Shown here one piece after another: positions 13,924 through 21,102 of a stretch of DNA of 21,634 nucleotides; within the stretch, counting starts at the first letter, position 1, and each line of letters starts with the position of its first letter. A program made the position numbers and the translations under genes. A model generated the notes under the pieces. The model saw nothing but the letters and a program-made list of their open reading frames with translations, was not told the DNA's origin and did no database searches. The DNA is taken from the NCBI GenBank assembly GCA_903824735.1, contig CAIJXO010000006.1, positions 1 to 21,634 on the forward strand. The letters run 5' to 3'. Source of the DNA: an uncultured bacterium (GTDB taxonomy: Bacteria > Patescibacteriota > Minisyncoccia > Phycocordibacterales > GWA1-40-21).

Positions 13924-14358
13924 TTAAAACCCACCCTTAATCTCATCTCTCATTTTCAGTATCTCAGCTTCTGGCAAAGGCTCTCTGTCGCCAGTTCGAT
14001 AAAGAAAACTGCGTGGGTCATAACCAAGCAGACCCGTATCACCCTCTTTCCTTGGCAAAATATGTAAATGGAAATGAGGTACCGCTTGCCCAGCTAGTTT
14101 CTCTTGATTCCAAGCAAAATTAAAACCTTCAGCACCGTAAACTTTTCTCAGAGCGTTCGTGATTTTTTTAGCTAAAGTGAAAACAGCTAATATTTCCTCG
14201 GCAGTTAAGTCTTCAAATGTTGAAACACATCTTTTAGGTACCACTAAAGTGTGTCCCTGGGTAATCGGAATATTAGTCGGAAAAGCCCAAGCGAGATTGT
14301 TTTCCTCTAGAATTTGCCTATCCTTTATTTCTGGTAATGTACAAAAGACGCAAGCCAT
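13924..14358 (-). CDS. HIT-family hydrolase
   Basis: 144 aa. The histidine triad is complete: His95-x-His97-x-His99 in PHFHLHILPR, with His97 the nucleophile. Cys3/Cys6 (CVFC) plus His46-region residues suggest the structural zinc of the Fhit/Ap4A-hydrolase-like bacterial branch. PITQGHTLVVPKR (31-43) is also typical. It hydrolyses nucleotide P-N or P-O-P bonds, for example dinucleoside polyphosphates or adenylylated adducts; the substrate is unknown. It starts 1 nt after the CYTH gene stop, so the two form one operon of triphosphate-related enzymes. Confidence 0.92.
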   Translation of the reverse strand: MACVFCTLPEIKDRQILEENNLAWAFPTNIPITQGHTLVVPKRCVSTFEDLTAEEILAVFTLAKKITNALRKVYGAEGFNFAWNQEKLAGQAVPHFHLHILPRKEGDTGLLGYDPRSFLYRTGDREPLPEAEILKMRDEIKGGF

Positions 14359-14359
14359 A

Positions 14360-14893
14360 TTATTTAAATTTCATATTATACCAATCCAGGCCATAAGTAT
14401 CCTGAATCAAAATACGTTCGCCTTTAGCCCAGGTTTTATTATTTCCTAAATCCAAAAGCTTAATCGCTTCTTTAATACTTTCTTCACTTTTACCCTCTAT
14501 TTCTAGATAGGCAGGCATACCAGGATACTGATCAATATCAAATTTCCAATCTTTGTAATCAAAAGATAGGCGGTCTTTTTCTTGATGAGCATATTTTTCC
14601 AAACCAATTTCGCAAAACAAATCAGCTAGTTGCTCCGGTTCAGCGATTTCAAAATTAATTTCCTTGTGCCTACGCACGATACCAATGAGATCTGATTTCG
14701 CTTTCCAAGTTACCTCGTGCTTGCCATTAGCTTTCGAGCGAATACGTAAAAACCAATTATCCTCCCCTTCTTTTACTCCAATCAAGCGATACCAGTCGAC
14801 AACCAATCGTGTTTCTTGGATTTTCTTAGCGCCAAGCGTCGTCAGCTTTTGTCTTAAAGCTTCAACATCAACCTCTAACACTTTCACTTCCAT
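14360..14893 (-). CDS. CYTH-domain protein (class IV adenylate cyclase / thiamine-triphosphatase fold)
   Basis: 177 aa. Has the charged strands of the triphosphate tunnel: WFLRIRSK, KHEVTWKAK, RRHKEINFEI, KDRLSFDYKDWKFDID, YLEIEG and the closing KGERILIQDTYGLD. Members bind triphosphate compounds and act as cyclases, thiamine triphosphatases or inorganic triphosphatases. The N-terminal ExExK signature is shortened: the protein begins MEVKVLE, so the first Glu would fall before residue 1, and an in-frame TAA directly precedes the ATG. The activity may be altered, or the start may be abnormal. Linked to the HIT gene by a 1-nt gap. Confidence 0.88.
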   Translation of the reverse strand: MEVKVLEVDVEALRQKLTTLGAKKIQETRLVVDWYRLIGVKEGEDNWFLRIRSKANGKHEVTWKAKSDLIGIVRRHKEINFEIAEPEQLADLFCEIGLEKYAHQEKDRLSFDYKDWKFDIDQYPGMPAYLEIEGKSEESIKEAIKLLDLGNNKTWAKGERILIQDTYGLDWYNMKFK

Positions 14894-14905
14894 TTAGTGT
14901 GCCAT
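14894..14905 (-). CDS. Three-codon upstream ORF abutting the CYTH start
   Basis: ATG GCA CAC TAA, directly followed by the CYTH ATG in the same frame. The TATAAT at 14912-14917 lies 6 nt before this first ATG, so the mRNA should begin with the mini-ORF rather than with the CYTH start codon. Could support termination-reinitiation or be a damaged former start. Confidence 0.4.
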   Translation of the reverse strand: MAH

Positions 14906-14911
14906 TTGCTG

Positions 14912-14917
14912 ATTATA
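14912..14917 (-). promoter_or_regulatory. -10 box of the CYTH-HIT operon
   Basis: TATAAT on the minus strand, 6 nt before ATG 14905 and 18 nt before the CYTH ATG 14893. Confidence 0.6.
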
Positions 14918-14939
14918 TAAAAAATGTATGGAATTGAAC

Positions 14940-14972
14940 AGAGCGCGCATACCTCTCCAGGTAGCGCGCTCT
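14940..14972 (-). terminator. Strong hairpin terminator after the NDK-like gene
   Basis: AGAGCGCGC (14940-14948) and GCGCGCTCT (14964-14972) with inner stem TACCT/AGGTA around CTCC and one bulged A. The minus-strand sequence after it is T-rich but has no long T-run. Confidence 0.75.
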
Positions 14973-14997
14973 ATCGTGTTGAAACTCTGTGACCAAT

Positions 14998-15381
14998 TCA
15001 GTCCGAAATGAGAATGGCTTCTCTTTCCGCTGTAATCGGAGAATCAGAAGCGTGGATCGCGTTCTTCTGATCGCTTGTCTGATACTTCTTGCGAAGCGGG
15101 ACGACAATACGTGTTCTTACCCGCTGAACCACGTCTTCGCCCTCACCTTCCACGAGAAGAAAATTCGCGAAACCTGACGACATCCACTCCACTAAGGGCT
15201 CATAATATGGCTGCCCTTTGTGTGCGATATAGAACTCAAGCCAGAAGTATCTGGTCCTTTGAATCATTTCGCAATAGACAATCTTCAGACAATTGTCTAT
15301 CAGTAAACCAAGCAGCTCTTGGAACATGACACCGTTCCCGGAGCAGTCTGGCTTGATCACAATCACCGTTCTCGTTTTCAA
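14998..15381 (-). CDS. Divergent nucleoside-diphosphate-kinase-like protein
   Basis: 127 aa from a TTG start chosen because AGGAGGT (15387-15393) lies 5 nt upstream. NDK landmarks: VIKPD (8-12), a Tyr region followed by AHKGQPYYEPLVEWMSSG, the EGEG strand and NAIHASDSPITAER with the phospho-acceptor His110. Between the EGEG strand and the His the usual RxxxG.T.P..A.PGTIRGDF segment, which holds nucleotide-binding Arg/Thr residues, is replaced by a shorter, basic VRTRIVVPLRKKYQTSDQK. The active-site His and Lys remain, so phosphotransfer is possible, but nucleotide binding must differ. Self-contained unit with a near-consensus promoter, leader, Shine-Dalgarno and terminator. Confidence 0.82.
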   Translation of the reverse strand: MKTRTVIVIKPDCSGNGVMFQELLGLLIDNCLKIVYCEMIQRTRYFWLEFYIAHKGQPYYEPLVEWMSSGFANFLLVEGEGEDVVQRVRTRIVVPLRKKYQTSDQKNAIHASDSPITAEREAILISD

Positions 15382-15411
15382 CTCGAACCTCCTATTTGTA
15401 CAACCAGTGAA

Positions 15412-15439
15412 AGCATACCCGACTTTTGGCTTTTGTCAA
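15412..15439 (-). promoter_or_regulatory. Promoter of the NDK-like gene
   Basis: TTGACA (15439-15434), 16 bp, TATGCT (15417-15412), then a leader of about 25 nt with the AGGAGGT Shine-Dalgarno. Back to back with the guaC promoter. Confidence 0.75.
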
Positions 15440-15444
15440 TATCA

Positions 15445-15472
15445 TTGCTTCACAAACAAATACCAGTATAAT
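15445..15472 (+). promoter_or_regulatory. Promoter of guaC
   Basis: TTGCTT (15445-15450), 16 bp, TATAAT (15467-15472); leader of about 30 nt without a Shine-Dalgarno. A second, weaker TAATAA at 15498-15503 sits 6 nt before the ATG and could give a leaderless mRNA. Confidence 0.55.
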
Positions 15473-15509
15473 TAATCAGTAATAGCCGTTGCTTAATTAA
15501 TAAATAACC

Positions 15510-16556
15510 ATGCGCATAATCGAAGACGTAAAGCTTGATTATAAAGACGTTTTAATCTGCCCTAAAAGATCCACCCTCAGAAGCCGAAAAGATACGGATA
15601 TTGTCCGTGAATTTAAGTTTAAACATTGTAAGCGAATTTTGAAAAGCTTCCCGATTGTGGCGGCCAATATGGACGGCGTTGGCACCTTTTCGATGGCCCG
15701 CGCCTTCTTCCCTTTTAAAATGATGGTGGCCCTTCATAAATACTATTCCATTGATGAACTCAAGAAATTCTTTGAAGAAATCGGCGAGAAAAATGCCCAA
15801 TATGTTTTCTATACAACCGGTATCGCCGATGAAGATTTTGAAAAAATGGAAAAGTTTTCAAAGAAAGTTAAGAAAGGTTTATTGCAAAATATTTGTATCG
15901 ATGTTGCGAACGGCTATACCGAGCGTTTTGCTGACTATGTAAAAAGAGTTCGAGAAAAATTTCCTGAAGCGCTCATCATGGCCGGAAATGTCGTTACCGG
16001 TGAGATGGTAGAACAGCTCATTCTATCTGGAGCTGATATCGTCAAGATTGGTATCGGTCCCGGCTCCGCCTGCCTTACTCGCCGGATGACTGGCGTGGGC
16101 TATCCCCAACTTTCCGCCGTTATAGAATGTGCCGATGCGGCCCATGGTATGGGTGGACGTATTTGTGCTGATGGTGGCTGTGAATATGTCGGTGATGTGG
16201 TCAAAGCTATCGCGGGTGGAGCAGATTTTGTCATGAGCGGCTCGATGTTTACTGGTCACGATGAAAGTGAGCAAGAAATTATCCACAAAGATGGTAAAGA
16301 GTATATGAAATATTTTGGCTCTTCTTCTGATGAGGCTATGAAGCGCCACTATGGCGGCACCAAAAAATACAAGACAAGCGAAGGTCGCGAAATCGAAGTC
16401 CTTTATCGCGGGGCTGTCGAGGGACGGATTCAGGAGCTCGAAGGTGGTTTGCGTAGCGCCTGTACATATGTTGGTGCAGAAAAATTAAAGGAGTTAACTA
16501 AAAAAACCACCTTCATCAAGGTGAACAGACAACTTAATCAGCTTTGGGAGAAATAA
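15510..16556 (+). CDS. guaC: GMP reductase
   Basis: 348 aa, colinear with E. coli GuaC from MRIIEDVKLDYKDVLICPKRSTL to the C-terminal GGLRSACTYVGAEKLKELTKKTTF. Reduces GMP to IMP with NADPH, linking guanine to adenine nucleotides in salvage. Visible: the active Cys188 in GIGPGSACLTR, the GYPQLSAVIECADAAHGMGG core, DGGCEYVGDVVKA, GADFVMSGSMFTGH phosphate-binding loop and AMKRHYGG flap. It has no CBS domains, and the GuaC-type termini separate it from IMP dehydrogenase. Divergent from the NDK-like gene; converges on the 16560 gene with a 3-bp gap. One perfect DnaA box (16279-16287) lies inside the gene and is probably chance. Confidence 0.95.
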   Translation: MRIIEDVKLDYKDVLICPKRSTLRSRKDTDIVREFKFKHCKRILKSFPIVAANMDGVGTFSMARAFFPFKMMVALHKYYSIDELKKFFEEIGEKNAQYVFYTTGIADEDFEKMEKFSKKVKKGLLQNICIDVANGYTERFADYVKRVREKFPEALIMAGNVVTGEMVEQLILSGADIVKIGIGPGSACLTRRMTGVGYPQLSAVIECADAAHGMGGRICADGGCEYVGDVVKAIAGGADFVMSGSMFTGHDESEQEIIHKDGKEYMKYFGSSSDEAMKRHYGGTKKYKTSEGREIEVLYRGAVEGRIQELEGGLRSACTYVGAEKLKELTKKTTFIKVNRQLNQLWEK

Positions 16557-16559
16557 AGT

Positions 16560-17045
16560 TTAAAACTTCCGACTATCATAAGCCCAATGAAGCAAGGCTT
16601 GACGCTGACGCGGACGACAGAAAATATCGCCCGGACGACAATGATTTCTAATTTGCATAATATGTCGACGCATCATACGCCAGCGTTTTATCTGGCGCGT
16701 ATCTTCGTCTGGTAAGCGCCGACCCATATAATAGCGACAGTACCATTCAAACCAACCCCGTGGATCATCTTTATAAATCCAGCCTTTTTCTTGCCAGACT
16801 TTAAGTGGTTGTGAAGCGTCAACACCAAATAAATTCAAGTCCTTGCTGTGACCAGGCATGCCCTCAGGATGAAGCTTGGCGCTATTAAACCAACTCGCTG
16901 GATACTCGGCTCGACAATCGCGCAAATATCGCCCACCAAAGACCCCGAGGATCAGCATTTCTTTTGGCGATAAATCCGGCTTGAAATCGACAGCAAAGTT
17001 ACGCCCGACTGGCGCACTGCAGTCATAGGCGTAACCCTTCTGCAT
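16560..17045 (-). CDS. Uncharacterised protein with WFEWYCRYYMGRR motif
   Basis: 161 aa from the ATG at 17045, chosen because it lies 4 nt after the upstream stop; a longer frame to 17129 would overlap that gene by 80 bp. Soluble, rich in Trp, Arg and Cys. Conserved-looking blocks: EYPASWFNSAKL, DLNLFGVDASQPLKVWQEKGWI, DPRGWFEWYCRYYMGRR, RWRMMRRHIMQI and CRPRQRQALLHWAYDSRKF. I associate this pattern with an uncharacterised family found in bacteria and fungi, with no known function. Third gene of an operon with the two M14 proteins, although nothing suggests an envelope location for it. Confidence 0.8.
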   Translation of the reverse strand: MQKGYAYDCSAPVGRNFAVDFKPDLSPKEMLILGVFGGRYLRDCRAEYPASWFNSAKLHPEGMPGHSKDLNLFGVDASQPLKVWQEKGWIYKDDPRGWFEWYCRYYMGRRLPDEDTRQIKRWRMMRRHIMQIRNHCRPGDIFCRPRQRQALLHWAYDSRKF

Positions 17046-17049
17046 TTTG

Positions 17050-17913
17050 TTATTGACGAGTACTCGACGCATAATAGTTGAACAAAGCTTTGATACCAGC
17101 CAGATTTTGTTCCCACTCAACCGTCTCATGAGTCTTTAGTTCAACGGTAATCGCTGGAATATTGATTGAAGCTAGCCAATCCTCAGCCGCTCCCGAAATA
17201 GCATATGAATCAAAAGTTTCCGAAGCGGCATAACCTGAAGCTTTGGCATAAAGATTCATAATATTTTTTGTTTCCGGCAGCACACCACTACCACATTGTG
17301 ATGCATAAACGGTGTTCGATTGACTATGCCAGAAGATAACTGAGACCGGTTTCGTCTTGAGCAGAAAATCGCGCATGGCTTTCGCTTCTGGTTCAGAGAA
17401 GGCGGCAGTACCAGCATCAACGACGTTTCCGCGCCAAGTACTTTTCGGCTGCCATTTACAATCAAAGTTACGATTAAGGTCAACACCATGGGCATTGAAG
17501 CGGCCCGCTGACTGATCACCTTTTGGCACATCAGTAAGAGCAAATCTACCTTCCTTGCCGATAATTTTAAAGACTCCATCTGGGTTAGCTGAGGGTATAA
17601 CAGCCACAGTTAGGCCCGTAGGGACGGTGGTAGTACTGAGAGCGAGATAGTCCATAAAATTGTAGGCTAGAAGCACGCTATTCCACTCATAACCGCCGTG
17701 AATACCGCCGATGAAGACAATGTGCTTGGGGCCATTTCCATACGTATAGGCCTCAATTTTACGCCCTTCGACTGAAGTTCCGATAAGCTCATATTTAGGG
17801 CCAATAGTTACAGCTGGTGTTAAGACGAGCTTATGGGTGTTCTGATACCAGACAAACGAAACCCCACCGATAATTACAATCAAAATAATTAGCGCTAAAA
17901 GATAGCGCTTCAT
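17050..17913 (-). CDS. M14-family zinc carboxypeptidase, membrane-anchored
   Basis: 287 aa. Residues 4-23 are a signal anchor; the catalytic domain faces outward. Zinc and catalytic residues are all present: His72 and Glu76 (GGIHGGYEW), Asn-Arg in DLNRNFDC (substrate carboxylate), His196 (FWHSQS) and catalytic Glu258 (ITVELK). Two Cys (in NFDCKW and SQCGSG) may form a disulfide. Size and motifs resemble MpaA/endopeptidase-I-like peptidases that trim peptidoglycan peptides, so a wall-peptide role is plausible. Its ATG overlaps the stop of the upstream paralogue by one base (TAATG), implying coupled translation. Confidence 0.9.
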   Translation of the reverse strand: MKRYLLALIILIVIIGGVSFVWYQNTHKLVLTPAVTIGPKYELIGTSVEGRKIEAYTYGNGPKHIVFIGGIHGGYEWNSVLLAYNFMDYLALSTTTVPTGLTVAVIPSANPDGVFKIIGKEGRFALTDVPKGDQSAGRFNAHGVDLNRNFDCKWQPKSTWRGNVVDAGTAAFSEPEAKAMRDFLLKTKPVSVIFWHSQSNTVYASQCGSGVLPETKNIMNLYAKASGYAASETFDSYAISGAAEDWLASINIPAITVELKTHETVEWEQNLAGIKALFNYYASSTRQ

Positions 17914-18815
17914 TATTTAGCGAAATACTTTAAAACGGCATCAATACCAGCGCGGTTCTTGGTCCACTCAGTATCGGTGTGATTGGTCAAAAGAATGCTG
18001 ATGGTTGGAATATTTTTCTTGGCTAGCCAGTTCGTCATATCACCAGTCGTCTCATAGAAATCAAACTCCTCGTGTGGTTTATAACCTGAAGCTTTGGCAA
18101 AGACGTTGGTCAAGTTTCGAGTCTCGGTCAAGATACCATTGTGACAGCTTGAGGAAAAGACTCCGCCTGCCGCACTGTACCAAGCTAATACCGCCTTCAA
18201 GCTACGTGACTCGACATAATCGCGTACCGCGACAGTTTCAGGCTCAGAGAAAACGCTTACACCACCGCTAACGGCTTTATCCTGCCACTTAGCATTGGTC
18301 TGCCAATCACAATCAAAGTTACGGTTAAGGTCGACATTACTTGCGTTAAAGCGAGCAGCGGCCAATTCACTAGCCGAAGTAGTAATACCGGCAGTTGAGA
18401 AAGTGGCAGTGGTAGTGCTGACGATTTTTGCTAGACCATCCGGATTCACCACAGGGATAACTGTTACTTTTAAGTTGGCAGGAATAATTGTGGGATTGGC
18501 TTTTAAATAATCCATTGTTTGGAAAGCAACAAGAGCGGTGTTCCACTCATAACCACCGTGAATACCGCCGACAAACAAAATCTCGTCTGAAGTGGTGGCG
18601 TCAATATTTCCGTAATGATAAGCGACGATATTTCTACCCTCTTTCGAAACGCCAAGAACGGTTTGTTCTTTGTTGACTGGGGCGTTGTTATCAACACCGG
18701 TCGTCTCGTCGGTCGTGGTTTGATCAACAGTGATAACCTTAGAGCTCTTAGTAAAATAATAAACACCCGCGATGATTAATAAAATAACGACGATCGCAAT
18801 TATTGTCTTTTTCAT
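17913..18815 (-). CDS. M14-like paralogue lacking catalytic residues (probable pseudoenzyme)
   Basis: 300 aa. N-terminal signal anchor (4-20), Thr/Asp-rich linker (about 27-50), then an M14 fold colinear with the downstream gene. Retained: His86 and Glu90 (GGIHGGYEW), DLNRNFDC and both Cys. Lost: the third zinc ligand is Tyr213 (AWYSAA, where the partner has WHS) and the catalytic Glu is Leu275 (ISILLT, partner ITVELK). The frame is intact and similar over its whole length, so this looks like a maintained non-catalytic binding protein, not decay. AGAGGT lies close before the ATG, and an extended -10 (TGC-TAAAAT, 18825-18833) lies 9 nt upstream. Confidence 0.87.
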   Translation of the reverse strand: MKKTIIAIVVILLIIAGVYYFTKSSKVITVDQTTTDETTGVDNNAPVNKEQTVLGVSKEGRNIVAYHYGNIDATTSDEILFVGGIHGGYEWNTALVAFQTMDYLKANPTIIPANLKVTVIPVVNPDGLAKIVSTTTATFSTAGITTSASELAAARFNASNVDLNRNFDCDWQTNAKWQDKAVSGGVSVFSEPETVAVRDYVESRSLKAVLAWYSAAGGVFSSSCHNGILTETRNLTNVFAKASGYKPHEEFDFYETTGDMTNWLAKKNIPTISILLTNHTDTEWTKNRAGIDAVLKYFAK

Positions 18816-18824
18816 AATACCTCT

Positions 18825-18833
18825 ATTTTAGCA
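18825..18833 (-). promoter_or_regulatory. Extended -10 promoter of the M14 operon
   Basis: Minus strand TGC-TAAAAT, 9 nt before ATG 18815. Upstream sequence CAATTTATGCTA matches the tgt promoter. Confidence 0.55.
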
Positions 18834-18840
18834 TAAATTG

Positions 18841-18877
18841 AAAAGCCACGCTAACAACTGACATACTGACGGCTTTT
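18841..18877 (-). terminator. Possible terminator at the 3' end of the MFS gene
   Basis: AAAAGCC (18871-18877 on the minus strand) pairs with GGCTTTT (18847-18841) across a 23-nt loop that includes the stop codon. The tail TCAATTT is only moderately T-rich. Confidence 0.4.
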
Positions 18878-20077
18878 CCTCAAATAGTGCAATCCGACAA
18901 AGGCGACAAAGACGAGGAAAAGAACTGAACCACGATACTGTATATTTTCGCCGAATTCGACAAGTAGATAAAAAGTGGAAAGCCAAACCAAGGGACCGAT
19001 GATTGAGGCGGCCCTTTCGAAAACCGTATAAATACTGAAAAACTCTCCTTGTTCATCTGGCGGTGAAATTTCCGAATAAACAGTTCGAGCTATCGAGAAA
19101 ACTAAGCCATAAGACAATCCGCTAATAGCGACGACGACGAAGACTAACCAGGGCAAGGTTGGCATTAGAGCAAACGCCGCGAAGCATAGAGCATATAACA
19201 GAGCTGAAGCGTGGAGAGCGGTCTCTTGGTTTCCTAACTTAAGAGCGAATTTGTTACTTAAAAATCCACCGATGACAATAAAGACAAGGCCATTGATACC
19301 AATAAAGGCTACAAACTGATCGGAAAAGTCGAAAATCTTTTGTACATATAGACTGATATAGAGCTGAAACGTCATGATGGAATTTGATAAAAAAGCGTAA
19401 CCGACAATAAAGTAGAATAATCGCCTATTAGCAAAAACTTTATCCAGAAATTCTCGATACGAAAATGACAGTCCACTTGAACTATTTACCGTCTCCTCTT
19501 GGCAGAAAAAAGGAATAGATATTAAAGCAAAGATAAGTCCGCCCATAAATAGAGCCAGTGGCTTACCGCTTAAACCAAATATAACAAGCGATGATCCGAT
19601 AACGGGTCCCATAATAAGTAAAGAAATGGCATTTCCAAGCTGGCCATAACCCATACCAGCACCCGAGACTTTCATATTGGTTTCCGGCGTAGTCAGGCCT
19701 CGAAGCATCGCCGAATAAAACACATAAGAGCCCTGGAAGCATACTTGAAAAAGAATGTAGAAAAACGACAGAACATATAACATGAAGAAGCTCAGCGATT
19801 CGAGCTCTTGGATCAAAAAAGCAATGACAAAAAGAGAAAGCACCATCAGAATCGAGGAAATCTTGATCAAATATATTCTGCGACCCGTTTTGTCTGACCA
19901 GGCTCCCAAATATGGCAAGGTAAATAGTAAGATGGCTGTAGCGACCGAAGACGAAATACCGAGCCAGGTCTCTTTGGCTCCGCGCTCAGCGAGCATCAGT
20001 GGATAGTAAAAAATCAATACTACTGAAGCAAAGGAGTTGGCGAAATCGTATAGGTACCAGAGGCGGATTTTTTTCAT
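18851..20077 (-). CDS. MFS transporter, UMF1/Atg22-like
   Basis: 408 aa from the ATG at 20077, which follows an extended -10 (TGC-TATAAT) by 6 nt; upstream in-frame codons overlap the SET gene and do not look like protein. About twelve membrane helices. The opening LWYLYDFANSFASVVLIFYYPLML and the first cytoplasmic loop AWSDKTGRR (the MFS DRxGRR-type motif) fit the UMF1 group, with DEQGEFFSIYTVFERAASIIGPL in the second half. Likely an efflux permease; the substrate is unknown. Confidence 0.85.
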   Translation of the reverse strand: MKKIRLWYLYDFANSFASVVLIFYYPLMLAERGAKETWLGISSSVATAILLFTLPYLGAWSDKTGRRIYLIKISSILMVLSLFVIAFLIQELESLSFFMLYVLSFFYILFQVCFQGSYVFYSAMLRGLTTPETNMKVSGAGMGYGQLGNAISLLIMGPVIGSSLVIFGLSGKPLALFMGGLIFALISIPFFCQEETVNSSSGLSFSYREFLDKVFANRRLFYFIVGYAFLSNSIMTFQLYISLYVQKIFDFSDQFVAFIGINGLVFIVIGGFLSNKFALKLGNQETALHASALLYALCFAAFALMPTLPWLVFVVVAISGLSYGLVFSIARTVYSEISPPDEQGEFFSIYTVFERAASIIGPLVWLSTFYLLVEFGENIQYRGSVLFLVFVAFVGLHYLRKSRQYVSC

Positions 20078-20083
20078 GTGGTG

Positions 20084-20092
20084 ATTATAGCA
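20084..20092 (-). promoter_or_regulatory. Extended -10 promoter of the MFS gene
   Basis: TGC-TATAAT on the minus strand, 6 nt before ATG 20077, overlapping the stop codon of the SET gene. Confidence 0.65.
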
Positions 20093-20465
20093 TATGCCCC
20101 TCATCAAACTCGAAATAATCCTGAAGAATTTCTTCACCAGCCTTGATATCTCTTGAAGCAACCAAAGGATATTCGACGTCGTCAATTGTTTTATCAACAG
20201 TAATGTTACCTTCCTTTGCGTGATTAATAAACTTAACATTATCAAACGATAGGTGGTAATTATCAGTTTTTTTACTCCTAAAGCCGTAGAAGTTTATATA
20301 ATTTTTTTCCCGTTGATCGAGCCTGTCAAAGTCAGCAGGGTTAATCTCCAAATCTAATTTTGGAGAAAATTTCCAAATTACTGTTCCTTTAGAAATGTCT
20401 TGGTCGGCAAAAAGACCGAGGCCGTGAATCTGACTTGTCTTAACTGTAGATTTTATAAGTAGCAT
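20085..20465 (-). CDS. SET-domain protein (putative lysine methyltransferase)
   Basis: 126 aa, a minimal SET domain. Motifs: HGLGLFA (14-20, S-adenosylmethionine-binding GxG), FINHAKEGN (79-87, the NHxxxxN pseudo-knot segment) and AGEEILQDY (109-117, with the catalytic Tyr117). It lacks the flanking pre- and post-SET cysteines of eukaryotic enzymes. Bacterial examples can methylate lysines on DNA-binding or surface proteins; the target here is unknown. It starts 2 nt after the MBL-fold gene stop (TAATTATG), so it belongs to the HIT-like/MBL/SET operon. Confidence 0.88.
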   Translation of the reverse strand: MLLIKSTVKTSQIHGLGLFADQDISKGTVIWKFSPKLDLEINPADFDRLDQREKNYINFYGFRSKKTDNYHLSFDNVKFINHAKEGNITVDKTIDDVEYPLVASRDIKAGEEILQDYFEFDEGHML

Positions 20466-20467
20466 AA

Positions 20468-21100
20468 TTAAAATTCTTTACTCTCCCCCTCTGTCATTGG
20501 AATAAATTCAATGCCATTTGGTGGTAAAATCTTAGCCGGCCACACATGAGCTGAACCAAAACGTGTTCCATCGTGTACGGGAAAAGCAACCTTTGGTTTC
20601 AACATTAAAGCATAATCAATCGCCTCGCCAATATTCAGCCATGGGCCAGAGACTGGTAAAGCAAGAATTTCTACCTTCCTTTTAGGATCAGTAAATGCAT
20701 CACCAGGATACCAGAGCCTATTATCAATAAAGAATCCGAGGTTTGAAGACTGTGGAATCGAGCTGTGTAGAACAGCATGCTTTTCACCAATACCACTTAC
20801 GGCCACTTCACCCAAGAAAATACTGTCGCCGTTATTCACTTGGTTGTGTTTTACCCCCTCTTTATCTAACAGTTCACTTACGGAAATATTTGAATAAACA
20901 ACGGCGCCCGGATTATTTTGTAAAATGGCTTTTAGTGACTCCACATGGTAGTGATCTTGATGTTCGTGAGTAAAGAGAATAAAATCAATATTTTCTAGCT
21001 TCGAATGAGCATCCACAGTATAGCTACCCGGATCAGTCAAAATCCTCTTCCCTTTAGTCTCAATCAATAAACAGCAATGTCCGAGCTTGGTGATTTTCAT
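20468..21100 (-). CDS. Metallo-beta-lactamase-fold hydrolase (UlaG-like)
   Basis: 210 aa. The HxHxDH motif is HEHQDH (His45, His47, Asp49, His50). Further ligands follow in GEKHAVLH, YPGDAF and FPVHDG, the pattern of single-domain UlaG/YtkL-type metal-dependent hydrolases. The substrate cannot be assigned; relatives include phosphodiesterases and lactonases. I choose ATG 21100 because it gives the same TAATTATG junction (2-nt gap) with the upstream gene as at the next boundary, and LGHCCLLIE then stands at the usual N-terminal place. Confidence 0.88.
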   Translation of the reverse strand: MKITKLGHCCLLIETKGKRILTDPGSYTVDAHSKLENIDFILFTHEHQDHYHVESLKAILQNNPGAVVYSNISVSELLDKEGVKHNQVNNGDSIFLGEVAVSGIGEKHAVLHSSIPQSSNLGFFIDNRLWYPGDAFTDPKRKVEILALPVSGPWLNIGEAIDYALMLKPKVAFPVHDGTRFGSAHVWPAKILPPNGIEFIPMTEGESKEF

Positions 21101-21102
21101 AA

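Noticed and set aside
16279..16287. Fourth perfect DnaA box, as evidence for a replication origin
   Set aside because: It is inside guaC, not followed by TTG at a promoter. No dnaA, dnaN or AT-rich unwinding region is near, and the other boxes are tied to promoters, so I do not call an origin.
17046..17129. Longer N-terminus for the 16560 gene (start at 17129)
   Set aside because: It would overlap the active M14 gene by 80 bp. The ATG at 17045, just after that stop, is simpler and starts before the conserved blocks.
20078..20245. Longer N-terminus for the MFS protein (start at 20245)
   Set aside because: The extra 56 residues are antisense-free overlap with the SET gene and precede an extended -10 that sits 6 nt before the family's normal MKKIRLWYLYD start.
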